From the NCBI GenBank assembly GCA_012839085.1, contig DUNZ01000113.1:1-40897 (forward strand): a stretch of DNA of 40,897 nucleotides. Reading direction: 5' to 3'. Below are positions 30,020 through 39,178 of the stretch, in pieces (position 1 is the stretch's first letter; every line of letters begins with the position of its first letter). The notes beneath the pieces are model-generated. The model did no database searches and was not told the DNA's origin. It saw only the letters and a program-made list of their open reading frames with translations. A program made the position numbers and the translations under genes. Source of the stretch: Clostridiales bacterium (lineage in GTDB: Bacteria; Bacillota; Clostridia; Lachnospirales; Lachnospiraceae).

Positions 30020-31255
30020 TTAATTTAAATAGCAGCGGGGAATTCTCTTTCCCACTGTACATACTAGTTCATAGGGAAAGGAGTGTGACCATTTAGCCAA
30101 TTCTTCCACAGAGATATAAGCATCCTGATCCCTTCCTAATAAAGTAACGGTATCACCTTGCCTTACATCATCGATATCTGTTACATCCACCATAAATTGA
30201 TCCATACAAATCCGACCTATAATCGGAGCATATTGTCCATGGATTATCACTTTGCCTGTATTAGATAAATTTCTTGAATAACCGTCTGCATATCCTACTG
30301 GTATGGTAGCTACCTTGGTTTTTCTTTTTGTCACATAGGTTGCGCCATAACTGATTCCTACGCCAGCTTCTACTTCCTTTACATATATAACATGGGTTTT
30401 TATTTCCAGTGCTGGTATTAACTTGATTCTGTTTTTTAATACCTCATTGGATGGATAGATGCCATAGGATATAATTCCGCATCTTACCATATCAAGATTC
30501 GCTTTGGGGATATCAATAATTCCTGCACTGTTGGAGATATGTTTGATAGGAAAATGTATATTTTCCTTTTCCGTTAATTGGACAAAATCATGATAACGTT
30601 TCCACTGATTTTCTGCATTGGTTTTTTCCATCTCATCTGCACAAGCAAAATGAGAAAATATACCTTCCATCTCAATTCCATCCAACTGCGAAATAACTTT
30701 TATTTCTTCTAGACTTTCTTTTGTATCCGAGAAGCCAATTCGACTCATTCCAGTATCTAATTTAATATGAATTTTAGCTTTTTTTCCTTGTCTTTTTGCT
30801 TCCTCAGATAGAGCCTCTGCCATCTCATATTGGAAAACTGTCTGGGATACGTCGTAAGCCACCACCAATTCATACTGCTCCTTTGGGGTATATCCCAGAA
30901 TCAAGATTGGTTTGGTTATTCCTGCTTCCCTAAGTTCGATTGCCTCTTCAATGATTGCTACACCATAGGCATCAATGCCTTGCCCATCAATTGCTCTAGC
31001 TACAGGAACCGCACCGTGTCCATAGGCGTCGGCTTTTATAATCATCATTAACTTGGTACCATTTTTGAGAAGAGATTTCACTTCTCTTATATTATGACAA
31101 ATTGCTTTTAAATCAACATTTGCCTGAACTCTATAATAATTTATTTTATTCTTAATCCCTAGAATTCGTTCCTCATTCATACCTATAACAAGCCTTTCAA
31201 GTAAAAAAATCCTCCCAGAATGTAAAAAGTATCTATTTAAAATATATGAGTTCAA
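30020..31255 (-). CDS. alr: Alanine racemase (start may be 31180, MNEERILG)
   Basis: MMIIKADAYGHGAVPVARA, HIKLDTGMSRIGF, GYADGYSRNLSN, GRICMDQFMVDVTD. Confidence 0.96.
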   Translation of the reverse strand: MNSYILNRYFLHSGRIFLLERLVIGMNEERILGIKNKINYYRVQANVDLKAICHNIREVKSLLKNGTKLMMIIKADAYGHGAVPVARAIDGQGIDAYGVAIIEEAIELREAGITKPILILGYTPKEQYELVVAYDVSQTVFQYEMAEALSEEAKRQGKKAKIHIKLDTGMSRIGFSDTKESLEEIKVISQLDGIEMEGIFSHFACADEMEKTNAENQWKRYHDFVQLTEKENIHFPIKHISNSAGIIDIPKANLDMVRCGIISYGIYPSNEVLKNRIKLIPALEIKTHVIYVKEVEAGVGISYGATYVTKRKTKVATIPVGYADGYSRNLSNTGKVIIHGQYAPIIGRICMDQFMVDVTDIDDVRQGDTVTLLGRDQDAYISVEELAKWSHSFPYELVCTVGKRIPRCYLN

Positions 31256-31336
31256 CTAGTCCTTTATAATAAATGAACCTCACACCACTAAAGTCCCGTC
31301 TTCCTACTTCCAGTCATAATATATCTATTTATTGAT

Positions 31337-32950
31337 CTAATTTAGATGCTGCTTACCCATCGGTTTATAATAATCAAAGACCCTATCCTCCATTAAATTC
31401 AAGGTTTCACCTCTGAAAACATCCCCCAAGGCATCTACGATATCCCCAGCCAACATAGAATAATTACTATGTTTGCTAGCTGCAATATCTCCTGCTAAAC
31501 CATGGATATAAACCCCGAGACAAGAGGCTTCAAAAGCTTCCATCCCTTGAGCATAAAGTCCAGCAATAATTCCCGTTAAAACATCACCACTTCCACCGGT
31601 GGCCATACCATTATTACCAGAAATATTAATGTAAAGCTTGCCTTGTCTACTTACAATGGTTCGAGCATCCTTCATTACATATATTAACTTATTATTATAA
31701 GAACATTCTCTTGCAGTGTCAATGATATTATTGGATATTTCTGATAATTCCCTTTTTAATAACCTAGATAATTCCATAGGATGAGGGGTTAAAATGGCAT
31801 GAGCTTTTAGCAGTTTGGATAGAAAATTTATTCTTTCTTGCCCCAGCAAAGCCTGACGATCCATTTTTTTAGCCAATAGATTCAATCCATCTGCATCAAT
31901 AATCACTGGTACCTTGGCCTCTATAAGGACAAAATCTAAAAGTTTTTCTGTAAAGGCTGTCTGACCAAGTCCAGGGCCAATAATAATCACCGATGCCCAG
32001 GACAAGTTCTCAGCTATCCTCTTCTCCCATTCATCATTGCTTTTACCATAAGCATCATAGGCTTCAAATAAGGCCTCTGATAGCGTTGACTGTAAAATTA
32101 GCCGATTGGAGGAAGAAGTGAGGACTTTCACTAAGCCAGCCCCGGTTCGATATGCTGCCTTTGCTGCTAAGTAAGCAGCTCCTGACATTCCTTCACTCCC
32201 TGCGATCACCAGTACCTTCCCATAGGATCCCTTATGACTATCCTTCTTACGAAGGGGAAGTAGACTTAAGTCTTCCAAACCATAATAAAAAGTATCTAGC
32301 TTAGCCTTTTGTTCCCCATTTATGGGAAAACCGATATCTACTACCTTAATCTCTCCGCAATACTCTGCTCCCGGCAATAAAAGCATACCAATTTTGGCAT
32401 ATCCAAAGGTAATGGTAACATTGGCTTTAACAGCAACATTCATAACTTGGCCATGATCTGCTGATATTCCGGAAGGGATATCAACGGAATAAATCCTTTG
32501 ATTGCCTTGATTCATATTCTTGATGACAGCTTCATAAACTCCTGTCACTGGTCTTGATAAGCCAACCCCAAAAATGGCATCGATAAGGATATCATAATCC
32601 CATATCTGATGACTTTCCACAAAGGGTATCCCAATATTTTTAGCAATGGTTAGCTGAAGCTTAGTCTCCTTGCTTGCCTTGCTTTCATCCCCTAGAAAAA
32701 GAATAGCAACATGATAGCCCTGTAAATACAGAATTCTACCTGCTGCAATTCCATCACCACCATTATTTCCAGGTCCACACACCGCTAATATTCGGTCTCT
32801 CTTATGTAAATCCTTCTTCATATGAGAAACCGTTTCATATGCTGCTCTTTCCATTAAAACCATAGAAGGGATTTTAATCTCTTCTATGGCATAGTCATCG
32901 ATCATTTTCATACTTTTTGAAGTAACTGCGTAATACATACGGCACCTCAC
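31337..32950 (-). CDS. nnrD: Bifunctional NAD(P)H-hydrate epimerase / ADP-dependent NAD(P)H-hydrate dehydratase
   Basis: VCGPGNNGGDGIAAGRIL epimerase half; KVLVIAGSEGMSGAAYLAAKAAYRTGAGLVKV and NGMATGGSGDVLTGIIAGLYAQG dehydratase half. Confidence 0.95.
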   Translation of the reverse strand: MRCRMYYAVTSKSMKMIDDYAIEEIKIPSMVLMERAAYETVSHMKKDLHKRDRILAVCGPGNNGGDGIAAGRILYLQGYHVAILFLGDESKASKETKLQLTIAKNIGIPFVESHQIWDYDILIDAIFGVGLSRPVTGVYEAVIKNMNQGNQRIYSVDIPSGISADHGQVMNVAVKANVTITFGYAKIGMLLLPGAEYCGEIKVVDIGFPINGEQKAKLDTFYYGLEDLSLLPLRKKDSHKGSYGKVLVIAGSEGMSGAAYLAAKAAYRTGAGLVKVLTSSSNRLILQSTLSEALFEAYDAYGKSNDEWEKRIAENLSWASVIIIGPGLGQTAFTEKLLDFVLIEAKVPVIIDADGLNLLAKKMDRQALLGQERINFLSKLLKAHAILTPHPMELSRLLKRELSEISNNIIDTARECSYNNKLIYVMKDARTIVSRQGKLYINISGNNGMATGGSGDVLTGIIAGLYAQGMEAFEASCLGVYIHGLAGDIAASKHSNYSMLAGDIVDALGDVFRGETLNLMEDRVFDYYKPMGKQHLN

Positions 32951-33313
32951 TTAGATTGATTCCCCTACTACAAATGCATTGGCATAATCTTTTGTATTGG
33001 ATATAGAAACATGAATTTTATTAATATTCTGAGATTTTGCCAACTCTTTAGCCCCTCCTTTTAAGTTTACATAAGGTTTTCCTAGGTCATCCCTAAGTAC
33101 CTCAATGTCAATGGGGGTAAAGGTTCGAAAACCAGTTCCGAACATTTTGGACACCGCTTCTTTTACAGCAAAATTATCTGCTGCTTTTCGAATATCTTCT
33201 TGAATAATAAGGATTTCCTTTTCTGTAAAATACCTTCGTAGAAATCCTTCTTTTTCACAAGCCTTAGTTACCCGGTCAACTTCAATTAAATCTACCCCAA
33301 TCCCGGTAACCAT
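32951..33313 (-). CDS. acpS: Holo-[acyl-carrier-protein] synthase (start adjusted to MVTGIGVDL)
   Basis: GIGVDLIEVDRV, FAVKEAVSKMFGTGF, KIHVSISNTKDYANAFVV. Confidence 0.95.
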   Translation of the reverse strand: MVTGIGVDLIEVDRVTKACEKEGFLRRYFTEKEILIIQEDIRKAADNFAVKEAVSKMFGTGFRTFTPIDIEVLRDDLGKPYVNLKGGAKELAKSQNINKIHVSISNTKDYANAFVVGESI

Positions 33314-33335
33314 CTTACCACCTTGTCCTTTCCTG

Positions 33336-33965
33336 TTAGTAATCCTCTTGTTCAGAATCAATCTTCTCCATAACCTGTGGACCAAGCAAATCATGCATAT
33401 AAGTATAAATCTTGGAATTCATAGTTTCCATATCTTGCTTGAAGACGATTTTTTCCTTCAGTTCATTTCTCATCTTCATAATCCAATCAGAAATCTCTTC
33501 AATTTGGACCTTGTTTTTATTCATACGATCATAAAAAATATGGAGACTCTCAATGAGAAGCTCTTCATTGGCCTCCTTTATCTGATATGGTAGATCTGCT
33601 AGCTCTTCCGAAGCATTTTTTATCTTATCATTCAATTCCGTAATAAATTGCTTGTTTCGTTCTAGCTTTCTTTCCCTGGCTTTTCCAAGGTGATCCGAAC
33701 GAATCTCCATATTTTCAACGATTTCATTGATCAACTTGTTTTTTAGCTTTTTCATATCTTTGATATCGTGAACCAGTTTTCCTTGCTGCTTTAATAGCTG
33801 ATTCACTTTAACTTCTAGTGCCTTGATTTCTGCAGTCTTATCTTTTTCTGTAAATATCTCATGCCATCGAGAATCTAGTGTAAGAATGGGGATTTTCCTG
33901 TTCTTGACCAACTGAGCATAGTTTGATTTTTTACTTTTCCTTCCCATAAAATACCGGCCTTTCAT
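33336..33965 (-). CDS. Coiled-coil hypothetical protein between rex and acpS
   Basis: Basic N-terminus and long heptad-rich charged helices; 209 aa, within a collinear operon-like run. Confidence 0.8.
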   Translation of the reverse strand: MKGRYFMGRKSKKSNYAQLVKNRKIPILTLDSRWHEIFTEKDKTAEIKALEVKVNQLLKQQGKLVHDIKDMKKLKNKLINEIVENMEIRSDHLGKARERKLERNKQFITELNDKIKNASEELADLPYQIKEANEELLIESLHIFYDRMNKNKVQIEEISDWIMKMRNELKEKIVFKQDMETMNSKIYTYMHDLLGPQVMEKIDSEQEDY

Positions 33966-33978
33966 AGAACCAATAACA

Positions 33979-34629
33979 TTACCCCTCTTTTTTCTTAAGA
34001 TTCTCTTTTACTGATAATCGATAAGAAAGTTTCATAAGACTTTCCGCCAGATGAACATTTTCTACAGTAACATCACTGGGCAAATGTAAGTCTGTTGGGG
34101 CAAAGTTCCATATTCCTTTGATCCCCCAAGATACCAAATCTGCAGCCAATAAAGGAGCACTAGTTTTGGGAACCGTAAGGGCTGCGATGTCAATATCGTT
34201 ATCTTTTATATATTCCTCCATTTGTTCTAGGGGCTGTACTTCTATATCACGTATTTTCGTTCCAATAATCTTAGGATCTATATCAAAGATAGCAACAATC
34301 TGGAATCCACGTCTGGCAAAATCTGTATAGTTTGCCAGGGCTTGTCCCAGGTTACCTGCTCCAATTATTATCACTTTATATTTCCGATCCAGTCCTAATA
34401 TCTTACCTATTTCAGAATGGAGATACTCCACATTATAGCCATATCCCTGTTGACCAAATCCCCCGAAATTATTTAAATCCTGTCTAATCTGTGATGCGGT
34501 AACCTTCATCTTTTCGCTTAATTCTTTAGATGAGATTCTTACAACGTCCTTCTCCAATAAATCGCCTAGATATCTGTAGTATCTTGGTAATCGATTTATA
34601 ACGGCTTTGGAAATTTCTTTCTTACTCAA
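33979..34629 (-). CDS. rex: Redox-sensing transcriptional repressor Rex
   Basis: RLPRYYRYL...VRISSKELSEKMKVTASQIRQDLNNFGGFGQQGYGYNV; IIGAGNLGQALANY Rossmann motif. Confidence 0.97.
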   Translation of the reverse strand: MSKKEISKAVINRLPRYYRYLGDLLEKDVVRISSKELSEKMKVTASQIRQDLNNFGGFGQQGYGYNVEYLHSEIGKILGLDRKYKVIIIGAGNLGQALANYTDFARRGFQIVAIFDIDPKIIGTKIRDIEVQPLEQMEEYIKDNDIDIAALTVPKTSAPLLAADLVSWGIKGIWNFAPTDLHLPSDVTVENVHLAESLMKLSYRLSVKENLKKKEG

Positions 34630-34872
34630 TGGTTATCCCCCTTCATAAAATTATAGTTTAATTATATGCAATTGTTAATAATAAGTCAATCTAACTTTCC
34701 TTTACTTGTCCATACTCATATGCTAAAATATATCATTAGTGAAAACTTTTAAACTATACTTATAAGTTATCAAAATATTATTATAAATCAGTATGAAAAC
34801 CCTAACAATACAGGATTTGAATAAAGACAAATTAAGCCACATTTAGTATTATTTAATCATATCAAATAAAGG

Positions 34873-36861
34873 ATGATTTATGTGATTTTATCATGTACAA
34901 ATATAAGCAAGTCATTTGGAACTACACAAATACTGCAATCGGTATCTTTTCATATTAACGAAAGAGAAAAGGCAGCAATTGTGGGTTTGAATGGTGCCGG
35001 AAAATCCACCTTACTTAAAATAATTATGGGAGAGCTTAGTGCTGATGAAGGAGAAGTAATCATAGCTAAGGGTGCTTCCATAGGTTACCTTGCCCAACAT
35101 CAAAACCTTATGTCGGAAAACTCCATCTATGAGGAAATGCTGACGGTAAAAGAGGATGTCATTACTCTGAATAAGAATATTAGAACTTTAGAGCAGGACA
35201 TGAAGCATGCCAAGGGCGAAAAATTAGAACAGATGCTTAATACCTATACCCGTCTGATGCATGAATTTGAGCTTAAAAATGGTTACGCCTATCAGAGTGA
35301 AGTAACAGGAATTTTAAAAGGTCTTGGATTTTCAGAAGATGAATTTGATAAAAAAATTAACACCCTATCTGGAGGTCAAAAAACCAGAATCGCTCTGGGT
35401 AAACTGTTACTGACTAAACCCGATATCATGCTCCTTGATGAGCCTACTAACCATCTGGACTTAATATCCATTGCCTGGCTAGAAGCTTTTTTAATTAATT
35501 ATAATGGCGCTGTTGTAGTAGTTGCTCACGACCGTTATTTTCTTGATAAGGTGGTAAATAAGGTCATCGAAATTGAAAATAGAAAAGCTATAACCTTTGA
35601 TGGTAATTATTCCGATTATGTAAATAAAAAATCCATGCTTCAAAATGCCTTGATGAAGCAGTACTTAAATCAACAACAAGAAATTAAGCGTCAGGAAGAA
35701 GTTATTGCAAAACTTCGTTCCTTTAATCGGGAAAAATCCATCCGCCGAGCTGAGAGCCGAGAAAAACTTCTAAATAAAATAGAACGAATTGAAAAACCAA
35801 TGGAACATACTCCACAAATGCATTTTGAACTTGAGCCTAGGATTATCAGTGGAAATGATGTACTTAGCGTTAGTGGTTTAGCTAAATCCTATGGAGATTT
35901 ACAACTGTTTTCCAATCTAAATTTTGAAATCAAACGGGGAGAAAAAGTCGCAATTATCGGAAACAATGGAACCGGGAAGACCACAATACTGAAAATCATC
36001 AACGGTCAGGTTGAGGCAGATGATGGGGAAATCCGCTTGGGTACTAAGGTACAAATCGGATATTATGACCAGGAACATCAGGTGCTACACCCGGAAAAAA
36101 CCCTCTTTGATGAGTTGCAGGATACCTATCCACATCTGGACAATACCGCTGTTCGAAACATTCTTGCTGCCTTCCTATTTACCGATGATGATGTATTTAA
36201 ACGAATTAAGGATCTTAGCGGTGGAGAACGAGGAAGAGTAGCTTTAGCCAAACTAATGCTCTCCGAGGCAAACCTATTAATTCTGGACGAGCCTACCAAC
36301 CATTTGGACATAGCTTCAAAGGAAATTCTTGAAAATGTTTTAAATAACTATAGTGGTACTGTTTTATATGTATCCCATGACCGTTACTTTATTAATAAAA
36401 CCGCCACACGAATTCTAGATCTCACCGGTCAAACCTTGCTGAATTATATCGGTAACTATGATTATTATTTAGAGAAGAAGCCGGAAGTTGAAGCTGCATA
36501 CCTTGGGGAAAATATGGATCAGACCCAGGCAAGGTCAGGAAAGCCAGGAGACTTTCCCGCCTCATCCCCCTTTGTTTCCTCTACTAGTTCCCCAGCAGAA
36601 CCCAGTGCAAACAAACTTAGTTGGCATCAACAAAAAGAGGAACAAGCAAGGGAAAGAAAGAGAAAAAATGACTTAAGAAAGATTGAGGATGAAATCTCCC
36701 AATTAGAGACTAGAAATGATGAGATTGATATTCTCCTTACAAAAGAAGAGATTTATACCGATGTGGAAAGATTAATTGAACTAAATAATGAAAAGAAAGA
36801 ACTGGAAGCCAGACTAGAAGTCCTACTGGAACAATGGGAACTTCTAGCCGAAGATAATTAG
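34873..36861 (+). CDS. ABC-F family ATP-binding protein
   Basis: Two ABC domains (GLNGAGKST / GNNGTGKTT; LSGGQKTRIALGKLL / LSGGERGRVALAKLM; two LLDEPTNHLD-type Walker B motifs) and a C-terminal coiled coil; no TM. Confidence 0.95.
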   Translation: MIYVILSCTNISKSFGTTQILQSVSFHINEREKAAIVGLNGAGKSTLLKIIMGELSADEGEVIIAKGASIGYLAQHQNLMSENSIYEEMLTVKEDVITLNKNIRTLEQDMKHAKGEKLEQMLNTYTRLMHEFELKNGYAYQSEVTGILKGLGFSEDEFDKKINTLSGGQKTRIALGKLLLTKPDIMLLDEPTNHLDLISIAWLEAFLINYNGAVVVVAHDRYFLDKVVNKVIEIENRKAITFDGNYSDYVNKKSMLQNALMKQYLNQQQEIKRQEEVIAKLRSFNREKSIRRAESREKLLNKIERIEKPMEHTPQMHFELEPRIISGNDVLSVSGLAKSYGDLQLFSNLNFEIKRGEKVAIIGNNGTGKTTILKIINGQVEADDGEIRLGTKVQIGYYDQEHQVLHPEKTLFDELQDTYPHLDNTAVRNILAAFLFTDDDVFKRIKDLSGGERGRVALAKLMLSEANLLILDEPTNHLDIASKEILENVLNNYSGTVLYVSHDRYFINKTATRILDLTGQTLLNYIGNYDYYLEKKPEVEAAYLGENMDQTQARSGKPGDFPASSPFVSSTSSPAEPSANKLSWHQQKEEQARERKRKNDLRKIEDEISQLETRNDEIDILLTKEEIYTDVERLIELNNEKKELEARLEVLLEQWELLAEDN

Positions 36862-36902
36862 GTTAATCATTCCAGCTTTTAAGTTTTAGTACTTAAGATT
36901 AA

Positions 36903-36986
36903 GTTCTTAAGTTTAAGCTTTTAAGTTTATGCTTTTAAGTTTATGCTTTTAAGTTTATGCTCTTATGTTTAAGCATTTAATTTAAA
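36903..36986. repeat. Six tandem copies of a 14-bp unit (gcttttaagtttat)
   Basis: gttcttaagtttaa / 3x gcttttaagtttat / gctcttatgtttaa / gcatttaatttaaa. Confidence 0.85.
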
Positions 36987-36987
36987 A

Positions 36988-37139
36988 GGGGTATACAGAT
37001 CATATGCTCCATCTTACCAATAACAAAAACCTTTTATGAATTGTCTTCTTAATAAAATGGATTCATATTGACCGTTTAAGACAAGACAATTCACAACTGG
37101 GGTTTTCTAACGGTGGATTGGAACTATATCTGTATACCC
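36988..37139. repeat. 152-bp imperfect inverted-repeat element
   Basis: Terminal arms gggtatacagat (36989-37000) / atctgtataccc (37128-37139), internal arms gaattgtctt / aagacaattc, imperfect pairing between; followed by a T-run (37142 on). Confidence 0.75.
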
Positions 37140-37169
37140 ATCTTTTTTGCAACAGGTTTTATACAAATT

Positions 37170-37844
37170 TTATTTGCATAAACCTTGTTCGCTGATATTT
37201 TGTATGGTGTTCATAATATGTTCATGAGCCAGGGCTTCTGCCAATTCTCCATTCTTCTGCTTAATTGCATCAAGAATAGCGGCATGTTCTGCACTGGATT
37301 TTGAAGCCCTTGAAGGCATGGATAAGGTAATCTTTCTTACTCTTTCCACATAATGATGAAAATCGGATAATACATGTTCCAAAATCTTACTGCCCGAAGC
37401 CTTATAAATCAATTCATGGAATTTATTATCTAACTCAACCAATTGTTTCATATGACTTCTTCTAGCATGGAAATCCGAAAGATACAAGACTTCTTCCAAA
37501 GCCTCAATTTGTGCATTGGTGATGTTTTCACAAGCCCATTTTGCACATAAGCCTTCTAAATAGGAACGTATTACATAGATATCTCGAATATCCTTCGATG
37601 TGATTCCTGTAACATAAGCTCCTTTATTCGGTATAATTGTAACCAAACCTTCTAATTCAAGCTGCCTTAATGCTTCTCTGACCGGGGTACGGCTTACTCC
37701 GAGTACCTTTGCTATGGTATTTTCCCTCAGCTCATCATTCTCTTTATATATTCCGGCCAATATATCTTCCCGTATCTTATGAAACACCCTACCCGTTAAA
37801 GAATATTTATCTGCAGCATCTATTTGAAGATACTGTTCTGCCAA
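37170..37844 (-). CDS. GntR family regulator (FCD/FadR subfamily)
   Basis: VFHKIREDILAGIYKENDELRENTIAKVLGVSRTPVREALRQLELEGLV and an FCD-type C-terminus. Confidence 0.93.
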   Translation of the reverse strand: MAEQYLQIDAADKYSLTGRVFHKIREDILAGIYKENDELRENTIAKVLGVSRTPVREALRQLELEGLVTIIPNKGAYVTGITSKDIRDIYVIRSYLEGLCAKWACENITNAQIEALEEVLYLSDFHARRSHMKQLVELDNKFHELIYKASGSKILEHVLSDFHHYVERVRKITLSMPSRASKSSAEHAAILDAIKQKNGELAEALAHEHIMNTIQNISEQGLCK

Positions 37845-37856
37845 GGATGTCCCTCC

Positions 37857-39047
37857 TTAATTATTCATTGCCTCTATGGTTTCCATTAGATAATCGGCAA
37901 ATTCCTCACCAGTTGCACCGGTATCCCTTCCGGTAATCACTAGTTTCTTTTCTGATACTGTACAAATATCTAAAGCTTTGTATAATTGTTCTGCTTCCTT
38001 ATTATATCCAATATGGGACAGAAGCATTGCCCCTGCACGAATCATACTACAAGGGTCAGCATATTTGTCTCTTCCCTCCAGTACCATACGAGGAGCAGAA
38101 CCATGAATCGCTTCAAACATTGCATATTTCTTACCAATATTGGCACTTCCTGCTGTTCCAACACCGCCTTGGAATTCTGCTGCTTCATCCGTAATAATAT
38201 CACCGTAAAGATTGGGAAGAACAACTACTTGGAAGTCTTTCCTTCTCTTCTCATCAACTAATTTCGCAGTCATAATATCGATGTACCAGTCATCGGCTGT
38301 GATATCTGGATACTCTTTCGCAATCTCCCTAAAGATATCCAAGAATTTACCATCGGTGGTCTTAATAATATTGGCCTTAGTAACGGCAGTTACTCTAGTC
38401 TTACCATTGGCTTTAGCAAATTCAAAAGCAGCACGAATGATTCTCTCTGTTCCTTGGCTAGTTACAACGGTAAAGTCAACTCCTAAATCCTCTGTAACAT
38501 GAATTCCCTTGCTACCAACTGCGTAAGCACCTTCGGTATTTTCTCTGTAGAAAGTCCAATCAATACCCTGTTCAGGAATACGAACTGGTCTTACATTGGC
38601 AAATAGATCCAACTCTTTTCTCATGGCAACATTGGCACTCTCTACATTTGGCCAAGGATCCCCTTTTCTTGGTGTTGTGGTAGGTCCTTTTAATATTACA
38701 TGGCACTTTTTGATTTCTTCTAATACTGCCGGTGGAATAGCTGCATTTTCTTCTGCTCTTCGTTCAATGGTTAGACCTTCTATGTTTCTAAAAACAATTC
38801 TTCCGGAAGCCACATCATCCTTAAGAAGATATTTCAAAACTCTTTCTGCTTGGGCTGTGATTGCTGGTCCAATGCCATCTCCACCACAAACGCCGATAAT
38901 AATCTGATCCAAGGACTTATAATCAATAAAATCTCCCTGGGCTTTCATGTTCTCTACTCTTTTCAACTGTTCCTCAAGTAATTGACCAAATCTCTCTTTT
39001 GCTAATTCAATTTTTTCTCTAGAAACCATTACAATCCTCCAATTCAT
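37857..39047 (-). CDS. Isocitrate/isopropylmalate dehydrogenase family protein, probably NAD-dependent isocitrate dehydrogenase
   Basis: GVCGGDGIGPAITAQAERVL, RKELDLFANVRPVR, ENTEGAYAVGSKG, LPNLYGDIITDEAAEFQGGVG. Confidence 0.88.
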   Translation of the reverse strand: MNWRIVMVSREKIELAKERFGQLLEEQLKRVENMKAQGDFIDYKSLDQIIIGVCGGDGIGPAITAQAERVLKYLLKDDVASGRIVFRNIEGLTIERRAEENAAIPPAVLEEIKKCHVILKGPTTTPRKGDPWPNVESANVAMRKELDLFANVRPVRIPEQGIDWTFYRENTEGAYAVGSKGIHVTEDLGVDFTVVTSQGTERIIRAAFEFAKANGKTRVTAVTKANIIKTTDGKFLDIFREIAKEYPDITADDWYIDIMTAKLVDEKRRKDFQVVVLPNLYGDIITDEAAEFQGGVGTAGSANIGKKYAMFEAIHGSAPRMVLEGRDKYADPCSMIRAGAMLLSHIGYNKEAEQLYKALDICTVSEKKLVITGRDTGATGEEFADYLMETIEAMNN

Positions 39048-39178
39048 TTACAAGGGTTAGTAAGGCAAAGATCAGCTTTCACTAAAGCACCTTGTTTATT
39101 TGTAGTATCATATTGTCCATTTTCTATTGTATGTATTTCTAATCCTAATGTCAAATCCTAACTGCATAGGAATTAAAT

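Noticed and set aside
34672-34689. TTGTTAATAATAAGTCAA upstream of rex as a Rex box
   Set aside because: Only the left half matches TTGTTAA; the right half is poor, so autoregulation cannot be claimed from this.
34873-36861. ABC-F gene as a possible antibiotic-resistance determinant
   Set aside because: Family membership alone does not indicate resistance; many ABC-F proteins are housekeeping translation factors.
38042-38907. Several 60-100-aa ORFs antisense to the dehydrogenase gene
   Set aside because: Shadow ORFs of a confidently assigned coding sequence.
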